Source: Devosia beringensis (GTDB lineage: Bacteria > Pseudomonadota > Alphaproteobacteria > Rhizobiales > Devosiaceae). Taken from it: a stretch of 64,000 nucleotides of DNA. Each line of letters opens with the position of its first letter. Position 1 is the first letter of the stretch. Both the position numbers and the translations under genes were made by a program. This document shows, in pieces, positions 17,636 to 27,410 of the stretch. The notes beneath the pieces were generated by a model. The model made no database searches. It was not told where the DNA came from and was given only the letters and a program-made list of their open reading frames with translations. Location of the stretch: NCBI RefSeq assembly GCF_014926585.1, contig NZ_CP045422.1, positions 434,001 through 498,000 of the forward strand, written 5' to 3'.

Positions 17636-20569
17636 TTAAAGCGTGCGTGCCTTGTCGTACCAGGCGGCCGCGGCCGCAGTGACTTCGGCGCGCATGGCGG
17701 CCAGGTCGAGTTCGAGCCGGCCGAAATCGGGATAATGTGTCAGGCCGGCCAGCAATTCCTTGAAGGCGTCCGGCCAGGGCTCGTCCTTGAGCGGGTGGAT
17801 CAGGGCTGAACTCATCACCTGCAGCACGGTGGCATAGGTGCGGTGGATTTCCGCCAACCTGGCGCCATCGGGCACCAGGCCCAGCGCCCCGAGGCGCAGC
17901 AGTACCGGCGCCGTGGCCGCCTGCGGCAAGGCGATGTCGAGCCCAGCCACCAATTGCGCCGACTGGGCGATGAATTCGAGGTCGACCAGCCCACCCTGGG
18001 CCATCTTGAGATCGAAGGCGTGCCGGGCCGGCCGTTCCTTGGCCATCAGGGCGCGCATGGTCACCACGTCGTTGATGGCCTTGGCGGCATCGCGCGGGCG
18101 CGACATGACCTCGGTAATGGCAGCATCAACGACAAAGCCAAAGCTGTCATGGGCCAGCACGACGCGGGCGCGGGTGAGCGCCAGATGTTCCCAGGTCCAG
18201 GCATTGTCGCGGTGATAGGAGGTAAAGCCGCTCAGGCTCGTCGCCAGCGGCCCGGCATTGCCCGATGGGCGCAGCCGCATGTCCGCCTCGTAGAGCACGC
18301 CCTCGGCGGTCGGCGCGGTGATGGCGGCGACAAGGCGCTGGGTCAGGCGGGTATAGTACTGATTGGTGCTGAGCGGCTTGGCACCATCGGATTCCCCGTC
18401 CGGCGCGTCATAGAGCAGGATGAAATCGAGGTCGGAGGCGACGGTCATTTCCCGGCTGGCCATCTTGCCGAAGGCCAGCAGCGCCACCTTGCCGCCCGCC
18501 AGGACACCGTGGCGCCGCTCGAACTCGGTGCGCACGCTGCCGAACAGGCGGTTGAGCAGGGTCTCGGCCAAAGCGGTGAACTGTTCCCCTGCCCCGCGCG
18601 CCTCCACCGTGCCCGAGAGCAGGCCGGCGGCGATGAGGAATTTCTGCTCCTGGCCGATGATGCGGGCGCGGTCGATGACTTCCTCATAGGAGCGGGCATC
18701 GGCGAGGAAGGCATCGACCTTGGCGACCAGCACGTCGCGATGGGTGACGTCATTGGCAAAGGCCGGGTCGATCAGCCCGTCCATGACATGGGCGCGGTGG
18801 ATCACCGCCTCGGACATGCGCGGCGCCGAGGCCATCAACTGCACCAGCAGGGTGCGCAGATTGGGGTGGTTGCGCAGCAAAGCGAAGAGCTGCACGCCAG
18901 TGGGCAGACGGGACAGGAAATTGTCGAACTTGGCGAGCGCCTCGTCGGCATTGCCGGCATTGCTCAGCGTGGTCAGCAGCGCCGGCAACAGCTCGGTCAG
19001 GTGGCCACGCGCCGCGGCGGCGCGGGTCGCCGGATAGCCGCCATAGTGCCATTTGCGCACGGTCTCGATGACCTTGGAAGCGTCGGCAAAGCCCATGGTG
19101 GTAAGAGTTTCGAGCGTGCCCGGATCATCGTCGCTGCCGGTAAAGACCAGGTTGCCGGTGCCGCTGCCCAGCGTCTCGCCTTCGGTGAACAGCTCGGCAT
19201 AGTAGGACGCGACGCGTTCGAGCGCCGAGCGATAGTCGATCTCGAAGGCGCGCAGGTCTGCCTGGCCCATCAGCCGGCCGATGACGGCGACCTCGGCGGG
19301 CGTGGCCGGCATCACATGGGTCTGCTCGTCGGCAAGCATCTGCAGCCGGTTTTCCACGGCGCGCAGATACCAGTAGGTCTGCGTCAGCTCGGTGGCGGCG
19401 CGCGGGGTAATCCAGTTGGCGTCGGCCAAAGCGGCCAAGGCATGGGCAGTCGGCTTGACGCGCAGCGTCTTGTCGCGGCCGCCGGCGATCAGCTGCTGGG
19501 TCTGGGTGAAGAACTCGATCTCGCGGATGCCGCCGCGGCCCAGCTTGACGTTGTGGCCCTCGACGCGGATATCGCCGACATTCTTGGCGATATTGATCTG
19601 CCGCTTCATGGCCTGGATGTCGGCAATGGTGGCGAAGTCGAGATGCTTGCGCCAGATATAGGGCGCCAGTTCCTTGAGGAAGGAATGGCCGACCTGGCGA
19701 TCACCGGCGCAGGGCCGGGCCTTGATCCAGGCGGCGCGTTCCCAGTTCTGGCCGCGGCTTTCGTAATAGGCGAGCGCGGCATCAAAGGAGATGGCGACCG
19801 GGGTCGAGCCCGGGTCGGGGCGCAGGCGCAGGTCGGTGCGGAACACATAGCCATGCGTCTGGCGGTCCTCCATCAGCCCGACCAGCTTCTGCACCATGCG
19901 CGAATAGGTCTTGGTAGCCTCCTCGGGATCCTTGAGCACGCCTTTTTCGAGATCGTAGAACACCACGATGTCGATGTCGGAGGAGTAGTTGAGCTCCTGG
20001 CCGCCATGCTTGCCTAGGGCAAAGATGGCGAGGCCGGAATTGGCCGCGGTAGCGTCTTCGGGTGGCAGCGTCAGCAGGCCCTTTTCCGAAGCCTGGCGCA
20101 TCAGCAGGTTCAGCGCGGCGTCGAGGGCGGCATCGGCCAGGTCAGAAAGCGCCGCCGTGGCCTGGGCGGTGGTCCAGGCGCCGCCGGTCTCGGCTATGGC
20201 GGCGATCAGGGCCGTGCGGCCCTTGGCAATGCGCAGCACCGGGCCGAGCGCGGCTTCATCGGCGGCGGACGCGCCTGCCGCATCGACCGTGGCCAGGATA
20301 TCGATGAGGGCGCCATCCGGATTGTCCCGCAGCGCGGCAATCAGCCAGTCGACATTGGCCTGGGCCAGGCCAAGCAGATAGGGCGCCGATTCCAGCAGCG
20401 GCCCAATGGCGGCGCTGCTCTTGATGAGCGCGGCACTCTGGGCCCCTGGCAACTGCCCCATCCAAGCAGCAAAGACCGGCATGTCGATCGTCGGGAGGGC
20501 ATTGAGCTTTGTCACCATGCCAAAGCGATAGCGCGGCGGCCCCAGCGGGGCAAGGTCGGGGCAAGTCAC
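17636..20569 (-). CDS. glnE: Glutamine synthetase adenylyltransferase/deadenylylase
   Basis: A 977-residue bifunctional enzyme that adds or removes AMP on glutamine synthetase in response to nitrogen status through PII proteins. Two nucleotidyltransferase domains are visible: the N-terminal deadenylylase with ALGKHGGQELNYSSDIDIVVF (near residue 193) and the C-terminal adenylylase with AFGKMASREMTVASDLDFILL (near 710), each followed by a helical domain. The start given is GTG; an ATG at 20518 would remove 17 residues and begins MVTKLNALPTIDM. It lies 29 bases after the histidine kinase gene and is probably part of the degP-regulator-kinase-glnE string. Confidence 0.93.
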   Translation of the reverse strand: MTCPDLAPLGPPRYRFGMVTKLNALPTIDMPVFAAWMGQLPGAQSAALIKSSAAIGPLLESAPYLLGLAQANVDWLIAALRDNPDGALIDILATVDAAGASAADEAALGPVLRIAKGRTALIAAIAETGGAWTTAQATAALSDLADAALDAALNLLMRQASEKGLLTLPPEDATAANSGLAIFALGKHGGQELNYSSDIDIVVFYDLEKGVLKDPEEATKTYSRMVQKLVGLMEDRQTHGYVFRTDLRLRPDPGSTPVAISFDAALAYYESRGQNWERAAWIKARPCAGDRQVGHSFLKELAPYIWRKHLDFATIADIQAMKRQINIAKNVGDIRVEGHNVKLGRGGIREIEFFTQTQQLIAGGRDKTLRVKPTAHALAALADANWITPRAATELTQTYWYLRAVENRLQMLADEQTHVMPATPAEVAVIGRLMGQADLRAFEIDYRSALERVASYYAELFTEGETLGSGTGNLVFTGSDDDPGTLETLTTMGFADASKVIETVRKWHYGGYPATRAAAARGHLTELLPALLTTLSNAGNADEALAKFDNFLSRLPTGVQLFALLRNHPNLRTLLVQLMASAPRMSEAVIHRAHVMDGLIDPAFANDVTHRDVLVAKVDAFLADARSYEEVIDRARIIGQEQKFLIAAGLLSGTVEARGAGEQFTALAETLLNRLFGSVRTEFERRHGVLAGGKVALLAFGKMASREMTVASDLDFILLYDAPDGESDGAKPLSTNQYYTRLTQRLVAAITAPTAEGVLYEADMRLRPSGNAGPLATSLSGFTSYHRDNAWTWEHLALTRARVVLAHDSFGFVVDAAITEVMSRPRDAAKAINDVVTMRALMAKERPARHAFDLKMAQGGLVDLEFIAQSAQLVAGLDIALPQAATAPVLLRLGALGLVPDGARLAEIHRTYATVLQVMSSALIHPLKDEPWPDAFKELLAGLTHYPDFGRLELDLAAMRAEVTAAAAAWYDKARTL

Positions 20570-20598
20570 ATCCGTTCGCCGAGGCGGCGGGGATAGTG

Positions 20599-22041
20599 CT
20601 AGGCGGCGGGCAGATCGATCACGGCGCGGACGCCGGGTGCATTGTCCTCGACGCGGAACTCGCCGCCATGCAGCCTTGCCACGGCATTGACCAGCGACAG
20701 GCCGAGGCCGGACCCATTGTCGGAGCGGCTCTTTTCCAGCCGGACAAAACGCTCGATCACCCTTTTGCGGTCGGGCTCGGCAATGCCGGGACCGTTATCG
20801 GCCACCTCGATCAGCACGCGGGTGCCGGCCTGGCGCAGGCCGACCATGATGCGCCCCTGCGCCTGTCCCTGCCCCTGGCCCTCGGGCCGGGCATATTTGA
20901 CGGCGTTTTCGAGCAGGTTGACCATGGCCTGACCGATCAGCTCGCGATTGGCGCGCAGGTGCACGCCCGGGACAATGGCGGTCTCGACCAGGATGTTCTC
21001 GTCTTCGGCCACGGGGCCGTAAAGCTCGGCGACATCGGCGACGATGGTGCTGACATCGATATCGCTGAGCGCGCCGGAAGGGGCGCCGGCTTCGACGCGG
21101 GCGATCATCAGCAGCGCATTGAAGGTCTGGATCAGCCGGTCGCTCTCGGCAATGGTGGTTTCGAGCGCCTGCTGACGCGACTGGTCGCTGGCACCCTCGC
21201 GCAAAGCCGACTCGGCCTGGTTGCGCAACCGGGTCAGCGGCGTCTTGAGATCGTGGGCGACATTGTCGGTGACCTCCTTGAGCCCCTGTAGCAGCTGCTC
21301 GATGCGGTCGAGCATGGCATTGAGGTTGGTGGCCAGGCCATCGAACTCATCGTTGCGCTTGGTGACGGGCACGCGTTCGGAGAGGTTGCCCGACATGATC
21401 TTGGTGGACGTATCACGGATGGCGTCGATGCGGCGCAGCACGCGCTGGGCGGTGATGCCGCCGGCAATAAGGGAAAAGAAGATGATGCCGAGCACGCCGA
21501 GCAGGAAGCTCTGCACGATGATGGCGGAAAAGCCGCGCCGCTCGACCACGTCGCGCCCGACCACCAGGCGCATGCCATTGCTCAGCTCCACCGAGCGCAC
21601 CACGGCATAGCCGGCATTAGGCGGCGGCGGCATGCGGCCCTCGAGCTGGTCGGGGGATTCGGTGAGGGCATCGGCACGCTCATAGTCAAAGCCATAGGTG
21701 CCCGGCGTCAGCAGCACCTCGACGGGCACGTCGGTGACATTGCCCAGCAGGTACTGGCCGGTGGCGTCGCCCAGATAGTAGACGCCCGGGCCGGGCGAGC
21801 GCGAAATGCGGTCGACGGCGAAGGCCAGGGCGCGCACGCCCTGATTGGCATCGATGCGCTGCAGCGCCCGCACTTCCCGGTCGATCTCGTCGGCCTGCTG
21901 GCGCTGGATCGAGACGCTCGACTGCCAGCCGATAAAGCCGAGCAGTAGGATGGAAAACAGGCAGAAGATCAGGATGAAGGTCGCCGTTAGGCGGACGGTG
22001 GAGGTGCGCCAGAGCTGGGCGAAGCGGCTGAACCGGAGCAC
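20599..22041 (-). CDS. Sensor histidine kinase, OmpR-system partner
   Basis: A 480-residue membrane kinase: TM1 (about 18-40), a periplasmic loop to about 170, TM2 (about 172-195), HAMP, HisKA with DNVAHDLKTPLTRLRNQAES, and a HATPase domain with NLLENAVKY, VADNGPGIAE and GSGLGLSLVNAVARLHGG. It begins four bases after the response regulator stop, so the two are co-translated and form one system. The periplasmic part has no domain I recognise. Its place between degP and glnE is conserved in rhizobia, which may hint at envelope stress sensing, but that is inference from position. Confidence 0.9.
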   Translation of the reverse strand: MLRFSRFAQLWRTSTVRLTATFILIFCLFSILLLGFIGWQSSVSIQRQQADEIDREVRALQRIDANQGVRALAFAVDRISRSPGPGVYYLGDATGQYLLGNVTDVPVEVLLTPGTYGFDYERADALTESPDQLEGRMPPPPNAGYAVVRSVELSNGMRLVVGRDVVERRGFSAIIVQSFLLGVLGIIFFSLIAGGITAQRVLRRIDAIRDTSTKIMSGNLSERVPVTKRNDEFDGLATNLNAMLDRIEQLLQGLKEVTDNVAHDLKTPLTRLRNQAESALREGASDQSRQQALETTIAESDRLIQTFNALLMIARVEAGAPSGALSDIDVSTIVADVAELYGPVAEDENILVETAIVPGVHLRANRELIGQAMVNLLENAVKYARPEGQGQGQAQGRIMVGLRQAGTRVLIEVADNGPGIAEPDRKRVIERFVRLEKSRSDNGSGLGLSLVNAVARLHGGEFRVEDNAPGVRAVIDLPAA

Positions 22042-22045
22042 GGGC

Positions 22046-22717
22046 CTACTCGCGGATCATGTAGCCGGCGCCGCGCACCGTGTGCAGCAAGGGGCTGGCA
22101 TGGCCCTTGTCGATCTTGGAGCGCAGGCGGGACATGTGGACGTCGATGACATTGGTCTGGGGGTCGAAATGATAGTCCCAGACATTTTCGAGCAGCATGG
22201 TGCGGGTCACCACCTTGCCGGCATTCTTCATCAGATATTCGAGCAGGCGGAATTCGCGCGGCTGCAGCAGGATGGCCTCGCCATCGCGCTCGACCTTGCG
22301 GGACAGACGATCGAGGCTCAGCCCACCCACGGCATAGCTGGTGGCGGCTTCCGACGGGCTGGAGCGGCGCGCCAGCACCTCGACGCGGGCGAGCAGCTCG
22401 GCAAAGGCATAGGGCTTGGTGAGGTAATCGTCGCCACCGGCGCGCAGCCCGGTCACCCGATCATCGACCTCGCCCAGGGCGGACAGGATCAGCACGGGGG
22501 TCTGGTCACCTTCGGCGCGCAGCGATTCGACAATGGAAAGACCGTCGCGGCGCGGCAGCATGCGGTCGACGATGAGCACGTCGTAATCCATGCCCGAGGC
22601 CATGGCATAGCCGGTTTCGCCATCGGCGGCGTGGTGGGTGATATGGCCGGCCTCGTCGAGCGCCTGCATCAGATAGCTGGCGGCTTCCCGGTCGTCTTCG
22701 ATCAGCAGAATCTTCAC
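22046..22717 (-). CDS. OmpR-family response regulator
   Basis: A 223-residue regulator from the GTG at 22717, which follows a TGGGGGC site and gives the classic start VKILLIEDDREA. The receiver domain has the acidic pair EDD, phospho-acceptor D in VLIVDRMLPRRDG and the conserved K in LTKPYAF. The C-terminal winged helix contains LLQPREFRLLEYLMKNAGKVVTR and ends VRGAGYMIRE. An upstream in-frame ATG at 22777 would add 20 residues that do not fit the family. It is paired with the kinase that follows, and a large palindrome separates it from degP. Confidence 0.92.
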   Translation of the reverse strand: MKILLIEDDREAASYLMQALDEAGHITHHAADGETGYAMASGMDYDVLIVDRMLPRRDGLSIVESLRAEGDQTPVLILSALGEVDDRVTGLRAGGDDYLTKPYAFAELLARVEVLARRSSPSEAATSYAVGGLSLDRLSRKVERDGEAILLQPREFRLLEYLMKNAGKVVTRTMLLENVWDYHFDPQTNVIDVHMSRLRSKIDKGHASPLLHTVRGAGYMIRE

Positions 22718-22813
22718 CGGAGCCCCCAAGGCTAATGTGAACGACGCGCGGCTGCGCGGGTGCAGCATGTCGGGCATCTAGTCCCCTCTGCCCGAAGGGG
22801 CAAGAGGCGGGTG

Positions 22814-22841
22814 TGGCCAGGGCAGCGCGCTGCCCTGGCCA
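22814..22841. terminator. Perfect 28-bp palindrome after degP
   Basis: The left half TGGCCAGGGCAGCG (22814-22827) is matched exactly by its reverse complement (22828-22841), six bases after the degP stop. As RNA it gives a very strong hairpin, but no T-run follows in the minus direction. It may reduce read-through into the regulator gene or stabilise the degP message. Confidence 0.55.
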
Positions 22842-22847
22842 GGATCA

Positions 22848-24377
22848 TTACTCGCTCAGCGGCAGGCCGATGAAGCGGGCTTCGCCATCGCGGCTGGCCT
22901 TGATCAGGGCGGTGTTGCGCCCCGCTTCCTTGACAGCGGCGATGGCTGCCTCGAACTCGTCAAGCGTTGCCACCGGCGTGTTGTTGACCTCGGCGATGGT
23001 GTCGCCAATGGCCAGGCCCTTTTCGGCCGCGGCGGAGTCTTCCTCGACGTCCTGGATCAGCAGGCCGCCCGAACCATCGGCATTGGGCACCAGGGTCAGG
23101 CCGACGCTGGACTTGCCGGGCAGTTCAGCCGGCGGCATGGGCTGAGCCGGCTGTTCGGGGGCGGCAGCTTCCTCGGTGAGGGTCTGCAGCTGGACCGACA
23201 GCGTGGTCTCGGCCCCGTCGCGCCAGATGGTCAGCTCGACGGTGGATTCGGGCGCCTTGCCGGCAATGGTGCGGCTGAGGTCGAGCGCGTCATCGATGGG
23301 GTCGCCATCGACGGCGGTGATGATGTCGCCCGACTTGACGCCGGCAGCACCGGCAGGGCCGTCAGAGGCCGGCTCGCGCACGATGGCGCCCTTGGCATCG
23401 GCCAGGCCAACACCATCGGCGATGTCGCGCGTCACGTCCTGGATGGACACGCCGAGATAGCCGCGGGTCACCGAGCCGTCATTGATCAGCTGGTCGACAA
23501 TGCCCTTGACCGTGGCGGCCGGGATGGCAAAGGCGATGCCGACATTGCCGCCATTGGGCGAATAGATGGCGGTATTGACGCCGACCACTTCACCCTTGGT
23601 GTTGAAGGCCGGACCACCGGAATTGCCGGTATTGACAGCCGCGTCGATCTGCAGGAAATCGCCATAGCTGGAGCCGCCGATATTGCGGCCCTCGCCCGAA
23701 ATCACGCCGACGGTGACAGTGCCGCCTAGGCCGAAGGGATTGCCCACGGCCACGACCCAGTCGCCGACGCGGCTGGATTCGGTCTCGAACTGCACGAAGG
23801 GCAGATCGGTGCCCTCGATCTTGAGCACGGCCAGATCGGTGCGCTCGTCGGTGCCGACAATGGTGGCTTCCGTTTCGGTGCCGTCATCGAACACGACAGT
23901 CACCTTGGTCGCGTCTTCGACGACGTGGTTGTTGGTGACGACATAGCCGTCAGCCGAAATCACGAAGCCCGAGCCGGCCGCCATGTACTGGCGGGGCTTG
24001 GCGCCGGGACCATCGCCGCGCGGGCCCTGGCCGTCTTCGCCGAACTGGTCAAGGAAATCGCGGAAGGGGTGGCCTTCAGGCAGGTCGGGGAAGTTGAAGT
24101 CGAACTGGCGACCGCCGCGCTGCATCGGGCTGCCGGCTTCCTGGGCTTCAACGAGGATGGAGACCACGGCTGGCTTGACCGCCTCCACCAGGTCGGCAAA
24201 GCCGGCATGGGGCTGGATGGCATCGGGCACGACGATCTGCGCCGCGTTCTGCACCTGGGCATTGGCGGCCTGGCCGGTAATGACATAGGCGGTCGAAACA
24301 CCGCCAATACCAATCAGCAGCGCCAGGGCCGAAACCCCGAGCCAGCGACCGGTACGCTTCATGATGGATGAACGCAT
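22848..24377 (-). CDS. degP: Periplasmic Do-type serine protease, DegP/DegQ family
   Basis: About 509 residues. An N-terminal signal segment (GVSALALLIGIGGVSTAYVI) directs export. The trypsin-like domain has the catalytic set H in VTNNHVVEDA (about 149), D in RTDLAVLKIEG (about 180) and S in GNSGGPAFN (about 253). Two PDZ domains follow (GYLGVSIQDVTRDI and SVGLTLVPNADGSGG regions). DegP proteins degrade or chaperone misfolded periplasmic proteins. The ATG at 24377 has AAGGAG eleven bases upstream; an in-frame ATG at 24401 overlaps that site and is less likely. The gene follows ccmH by about 130 bases, the same order as in rhizobial cyc-degP loci. Confidence 0.92.
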   Translation of the reverse strand: MRSSIMKRTGRWLGVSALALLIGIGGVSTAYVITGQAANAQVQNAAQIVVPDAIQPHAGFADLVEAVKPAVVSILVEAQEAGSPMQRGGRQFDFNFPDLPEGHPFRDFLDQFGEDGQGPRGDGPGAKPRQYMAAGSGFVISADGYVVTNNHVVEDATKVTVVFDDGTETEATIVGTDERTDLAVLKIEGTDLPFVQFETESSRVGDWVVAVGNPFGLGGTVTVGVISGEGRNIGGSSYGDFLQIDAAVNTGNSGGPAFNTKGEVVGVNTAIYSPNGGNVGIAFAIPAATVKGIVDQLINDGSVTRGYLGVSIQDVTRDIADGVGLADAKGAIVREPASDGPAGAAGVKSGDIITAVDGDPIDDALDLSRTIAGKAPESTVELTIWRDGAETTLSVQLQTLTEEAAAPEQPAQPMPPAELPGKSSVGLTLVPNADGSGGLLIQDVEEDSAAAEKGLAIGDTIAEVNNTPVATLDEFEAAIAAVKEAGRNTALIKASRDGEARFIGLPLSE

Positions 24378-24508
24378 CGCGAATTCTTCTCCTTCGGACA
24401 AGCCCTCAACAGCTTGTGGGCCTCTTATGCAACAGCCCAGCTTGCTGGCAGGTTGCAGTCACATTAAGGTTTGGCAATGTTCACGCCAGCATTGTGGCAG
24501 CGTCGGCG

Positions 24509-24970
24509 CTAATGTGGCGGATCGAGGGCGTCGAGCGCGGCCTGTTCCTCGGGGCTCAGGGCCTCCGGCTCGGGCGCGGTGCTTCGCTGACGTCCCTGCA
24601 AAAGCAGCACCAGCAGTCCAGCCAGCAGCAGGGTTGGTGCGGCAATCCAGAGCAGTACGGTGTGACCGTTGACCCGGGGGTTGAGCAGCACGAACTCGCC
24701 ATAGCGGTCGACCAGATATTGCTGCACCGCTTCGTCGCTATCGCCGGCGACCAGACGCTCGCGCACCAGCAGGCGCAGATCCCGGGCCAGTTCGGCATCG
24801 CTGTCGTCGATCGACTGATTCTGGCAGACTAGGCACCGCAGCCCGGCCGAGAGATCGCGGGCGCGCTGTTCCAGCACCGGATCGCTCAGCACCTCGTCAG
24901 GGCTGACGGCCAGGGCGCTGCCACTGAGCAGCAGCGCCATGGCCAGCATGAGCGCACGCAACCAGCTCAT
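24509..24970 (-). CDS. ccmH: Cytochrome c maturation protein CcmH/CycL
   Basis: A 153-residue membrane-anchored thiol protein. The signal segment is followed by the redox motif [11 protein letters not shown], whose CxxC pair keeps apocytochrome c cysteines reduced for heme attachment. A C-terminal membrane helix ([20 protein letters not shown]) anchors it. Its start overlaps the ccmF stop (ATGA). It is the last gene of the ccmI-ccmE-ccmF-ccmH unit; in this clade it is also called cycL. The length is normal for the short CcmH type that lacks the fused CcmI part. Confidence 0.93.
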   Translation of the reverse strand: MSWLRALMLAMALLLSGSALAVSPDEVLSDPVLEQRARDLSAGLRCLVCQNQSIDDSDAELARDLRLLVRERLVAGDSDEAVQQYLVDRYGEFVLLNPRVNGHTVLLWIAAPTLLLAGLLVLLLQGRQRSTAPEPEALSPEEQAALDALDPPH

Positions 24971-26937
24971 GGCGCGGCCACCGTGGCCCTGGCAGCGCGG
25001 CGCGGGGCGCCGACGCGCACCTTGCGGTCGGTCAGCGAGATGACGCCGGCCAGCGCCATCAGCAGCGCGCCCAGCCAGATCAGGGTGATGTAGGGCTTGT
25101 GCCAGACGCGCACGATATGGGTGTCGTCGAGCGGCTCGCCCAGCTGCAGGTAGAGCTGGGAAAAGCCGTAGGTTTCGATCGCCGCCTCGGTGGTGGGCAT
25201 GCCGCTGGCCACATAGGTGCGGCGGTCGGCCATGGTGGTGCGCGTCTTGCCGTCGGGCGCGGTGATGGTGAAATGCCCCTCATCGGCAAGGAAATTGGGG
25301 CCCGGCACCTGTTCGAAACTGTCAAAGGCAATGGTATAGCCCGACAGTTCGGTGGTCTCGCCCGGATTGAGCGTGGTGACCCGCTCGGTTTCCCAGGCGC
25401 TGGTGGCGACGATGCCCAGCACCGTGACGCCCATGCCGAAATGGCCCAGGGCGGTAGAAAAGGCCGAGCGGGGCAGACCCACCAGGCGCCGCCAGCTTTC
25501 CTGCACCGGCAGGCGGCCCAGCCGCGTACGCTCGACCAGCTCGGCAAAGGCACCGAAAGCGACCCAGAAGCCGAGCAGCAGGCCCAGCGGGGCCAGCGAG
25601 ATGGATACCCCGCCCAAAGCCGAGATCAGGATGGTGAAAAAGATCGCCAGCGCTGCCGCCCACATCAGGCGCTGCGCCGCGGCGAGCACATCGGCGCGTT
25701 TCCAGGCCAGCAATGGACCAAAGGGCAGCACCAGCAGCAGTGGCGCCATCAGCGCACCAAAGGTCAGGTTGAAGAAGGGCGCGCCCACCGAAATGGAGGT
25801 ACCCATCAGGGCGTCGAGCAGCAGCGGATAGAGCGTGCCGACCAGCACGGCGCCGATGGCCGTGGCCAGGAACAGGTTGTTGAGGATCAGCGCGCCTTCG
25901 CGGCTGACCGGGGCGAACAGGCCGCCCTGGCGCAGGGATGATGCCCGCAGGGCAAACAGGAAGAAGGCGCCGCCGATGACCAGCGCCAGCAGGGTCAGGA
26001 TGACAAGGCCGCGCGTGGGATCGCTGGCAAAGGTATGTACCGAGGTCAGGATGCCCGAGCGCACCAGGAACGTGCCCAGCAGCGACAGCGAAAAGGTGAT
26101 GATCGAGAGGAAGACCGTCCAGATCTTGAGCGCATTGCGCTTTTCCATCACCAGGGCCGAATGCAGCAAGGCGGTGCCGGCCAGCCAGGGCATGAAGCTG
26201 GCATTTTCCACCGGATCCCAGAACCACCAGCCGCCCCAGCCGAGCTCATAATAGGCCCAGTAGGAACCCATGGCGATGCCCAGGGTGAGGAAGATCCAGC
26301 TCAGCATGGCCCAGGGCCGCACCCAGCGGGCCCAGGCCTGATCGATGCGGCCGGAAATCAGCGCGGCGATGGCAAAGGAGAAGCAGATCGAAAAGCCGAC
26401 ATAGCCGGCATAGAGTAGCGGCGGATGAATGGCGAGGCCGATATCCTGCAGCACCGGGTTGAGGTCATTACCCTGCAGCGGCGCGGGAAAGACCCGGACG
26501 AAGGGATTGGACGTAAAGAGGGTAAAGCCGACAAAGGCGGCGGTCAGCATGCTCTGGGTGGCCAGGACCAGGGTCAGCAGGTCATCGGGCAGGCGACGAC
26601 CGAAGGCGGCGACCATGGCGCCGAAGGTGACCAGGATGAAGATCCACAGCACCAGCGAGCCTTCGTGGTTCCCCCACACCCCGGAGATCTTGAAGATCAG
26701 CGGCTTGAGCGAATGGGAATTGTTGACGGCCAGCAGCAGCGAGAAGTCGGAGGTGACAAAGGCCTGGATCAGCGCCAGGAAGGCTACCGCCACCAGCACG
26801 AACTGCAGCACGGCGGCCTGGCTCAGCACCATGGCGATGCGCGTGCCCGAGCGCCAGAACACATAACCGCCAACCGTGGTCATGGTAGCAATGGCAAAGG
26901 CGAGGATGAGGGCGAAGTGGCCGAGTTCAATGCTCAT
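24967..26937 (-). CDS. ccmF: Cytochrome c heme lyase subunit CcmF/CycK
   Basis: A 656-residue multi-pass membrane protein, the core of the heme lyase. The tryptophan-rich heme-handling segment is visible as [20 protein letters not shown] followed by ENASFMPWL. Conserved [12 protein letters not shown] and many hydrophobic helices fit CcmF length and topology. I chose ATG 26937, which overlaps the ccmE stop (ATGA), rather than an in-frame ATG at 26961. It receives heme from CcmE and joins it to apocytochrome c with CcmH and CcmI. Confidence 0.94.
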   Translation of the reverse strand: MSIELGHFALILAFAIATMTTVGGYVFWRSGTRIAMVLSQAAVLQFVLVAVAFLALIQAFVTSDFSLLLAVNNSHSLKPLIFKISGVWGNHEGSLVLWIFILVTFGAMVAAFGRRLPDDLLTLVLATQSMLTAAFVGFTLFTSNPFVRVFPAPLQGNDLNPVLQDIGLAIHPPLLYAGYVGFSICFSFAIAALISGRIDQAWARWVRPWAMLSWIFLTLGIAMGSYWAYYELGWGGWWFWDPVENASFMPWLAGTALLHSALVMEKRNALKIWTVFLSIITFSLSLLGTFLVRSGILTSVHTFASDPTRGLVILTLLALVIGGAFFLFALRASSLRQGGLFAPVSREGALILNNLFLATAIGAVLVGTLYPLLLDALMGTSISVGAPFFNLTFGALMAPLLLVLPFGPLLAWKRADVLAAAQRLMWAAALAIFFTILISALGGVSISLAPLGLLLGFWVAFGAFAELVERTRLGRLPVQESWRRLVGLPRSAFSTALGHFGMGVTVLGIVATSAWETERVTTLNPGETTELSGYTIAFDSFEQVPGPNFLADEGHFTITAPDGKTRTTMADRRTYVASGMPTTEAAIETYGFSQLYLQLGEPLDDTHIVRVWHKPYITLIWLGALLMALAGVISLTDRKVRVGAPRRAARATVAAP

Positions 26938-27410
26938 GGCGTGGCCGTCTCCGGCCGCCATTCGCCGCTCGCCTTGAGCGCGTCAACGACTTCCTTGGGG
27001 ATGTAGTTCTCGTCATGCTTGGCCAGCACATTGGTCGCGGTAAACGCACCATCGGGGCCCATGCTGCCCTCGGCGACCACCCCCTGCCCTTCACGGAACA
27101 GGTCGGGCAGCAGGCCGGCATAATGGGCGGTGACGTCGGTGGCGCCATCGGTGACGACAAAGGTATTGTCCTGGCCGTCGCGCAGCCAGCTGCCCTCCTT
27201 GACGAGGCCGCCCAGGCGGATCGGCTGGCCCACGGCAACCTCGCGGGCGATGATGTCGGAGGGCGAATAGAAGAAGACGATCTGGTCGCGCAGGGCGACC
27301 AGCACCAGGGTGGTGGCCAGCGCCAGCACCAGCGCCAGCCCGCCGATCACCGCCAGCCGCTTCTGTTTGCGGCTCCAGCGGGCCTTGCGAACGCCGATGG
27401 GCATGGTCAT
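26934..27410 (-). CDS. ccmE: Cytochrome c maturation heme chaperone CcmE/CycJ
   Basis: A 158-residue periplasmic heme chaperone anchored by one N-terminal helix (LAVIGGLALVLALATTLVLVA). The OB-fold follows with FYSPSDI, GLVKEGS and a C-terminal LAKHDENYIP, which holds the histidine that binds heme covalently. Its start overlaps the ccmI stop by ATGA and its own stop overlaps the ccmF start in the same way, so the four genes are tightly coupled. Confidence 0.95.
   Translation of the reverse strand: MTMPIGVRKARWSRKQKRLAVIGGLALVLALATTLVLVALRDQIVFFYSPSDIIAREVAVGQPIRLGGLVKEGSWLRDGQDNTFVVTDGATDVTAHYAGLLPDLFREGQGVVAEGSMGPDGAFTATNVLAKHDENYIPKEVVDALKASGEWRPETATP

Noticed and set aside
17843-20017. 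A 724-codon frame antisense to glnE
   Set aside because: Shadow of glnE; no recognisable domain.
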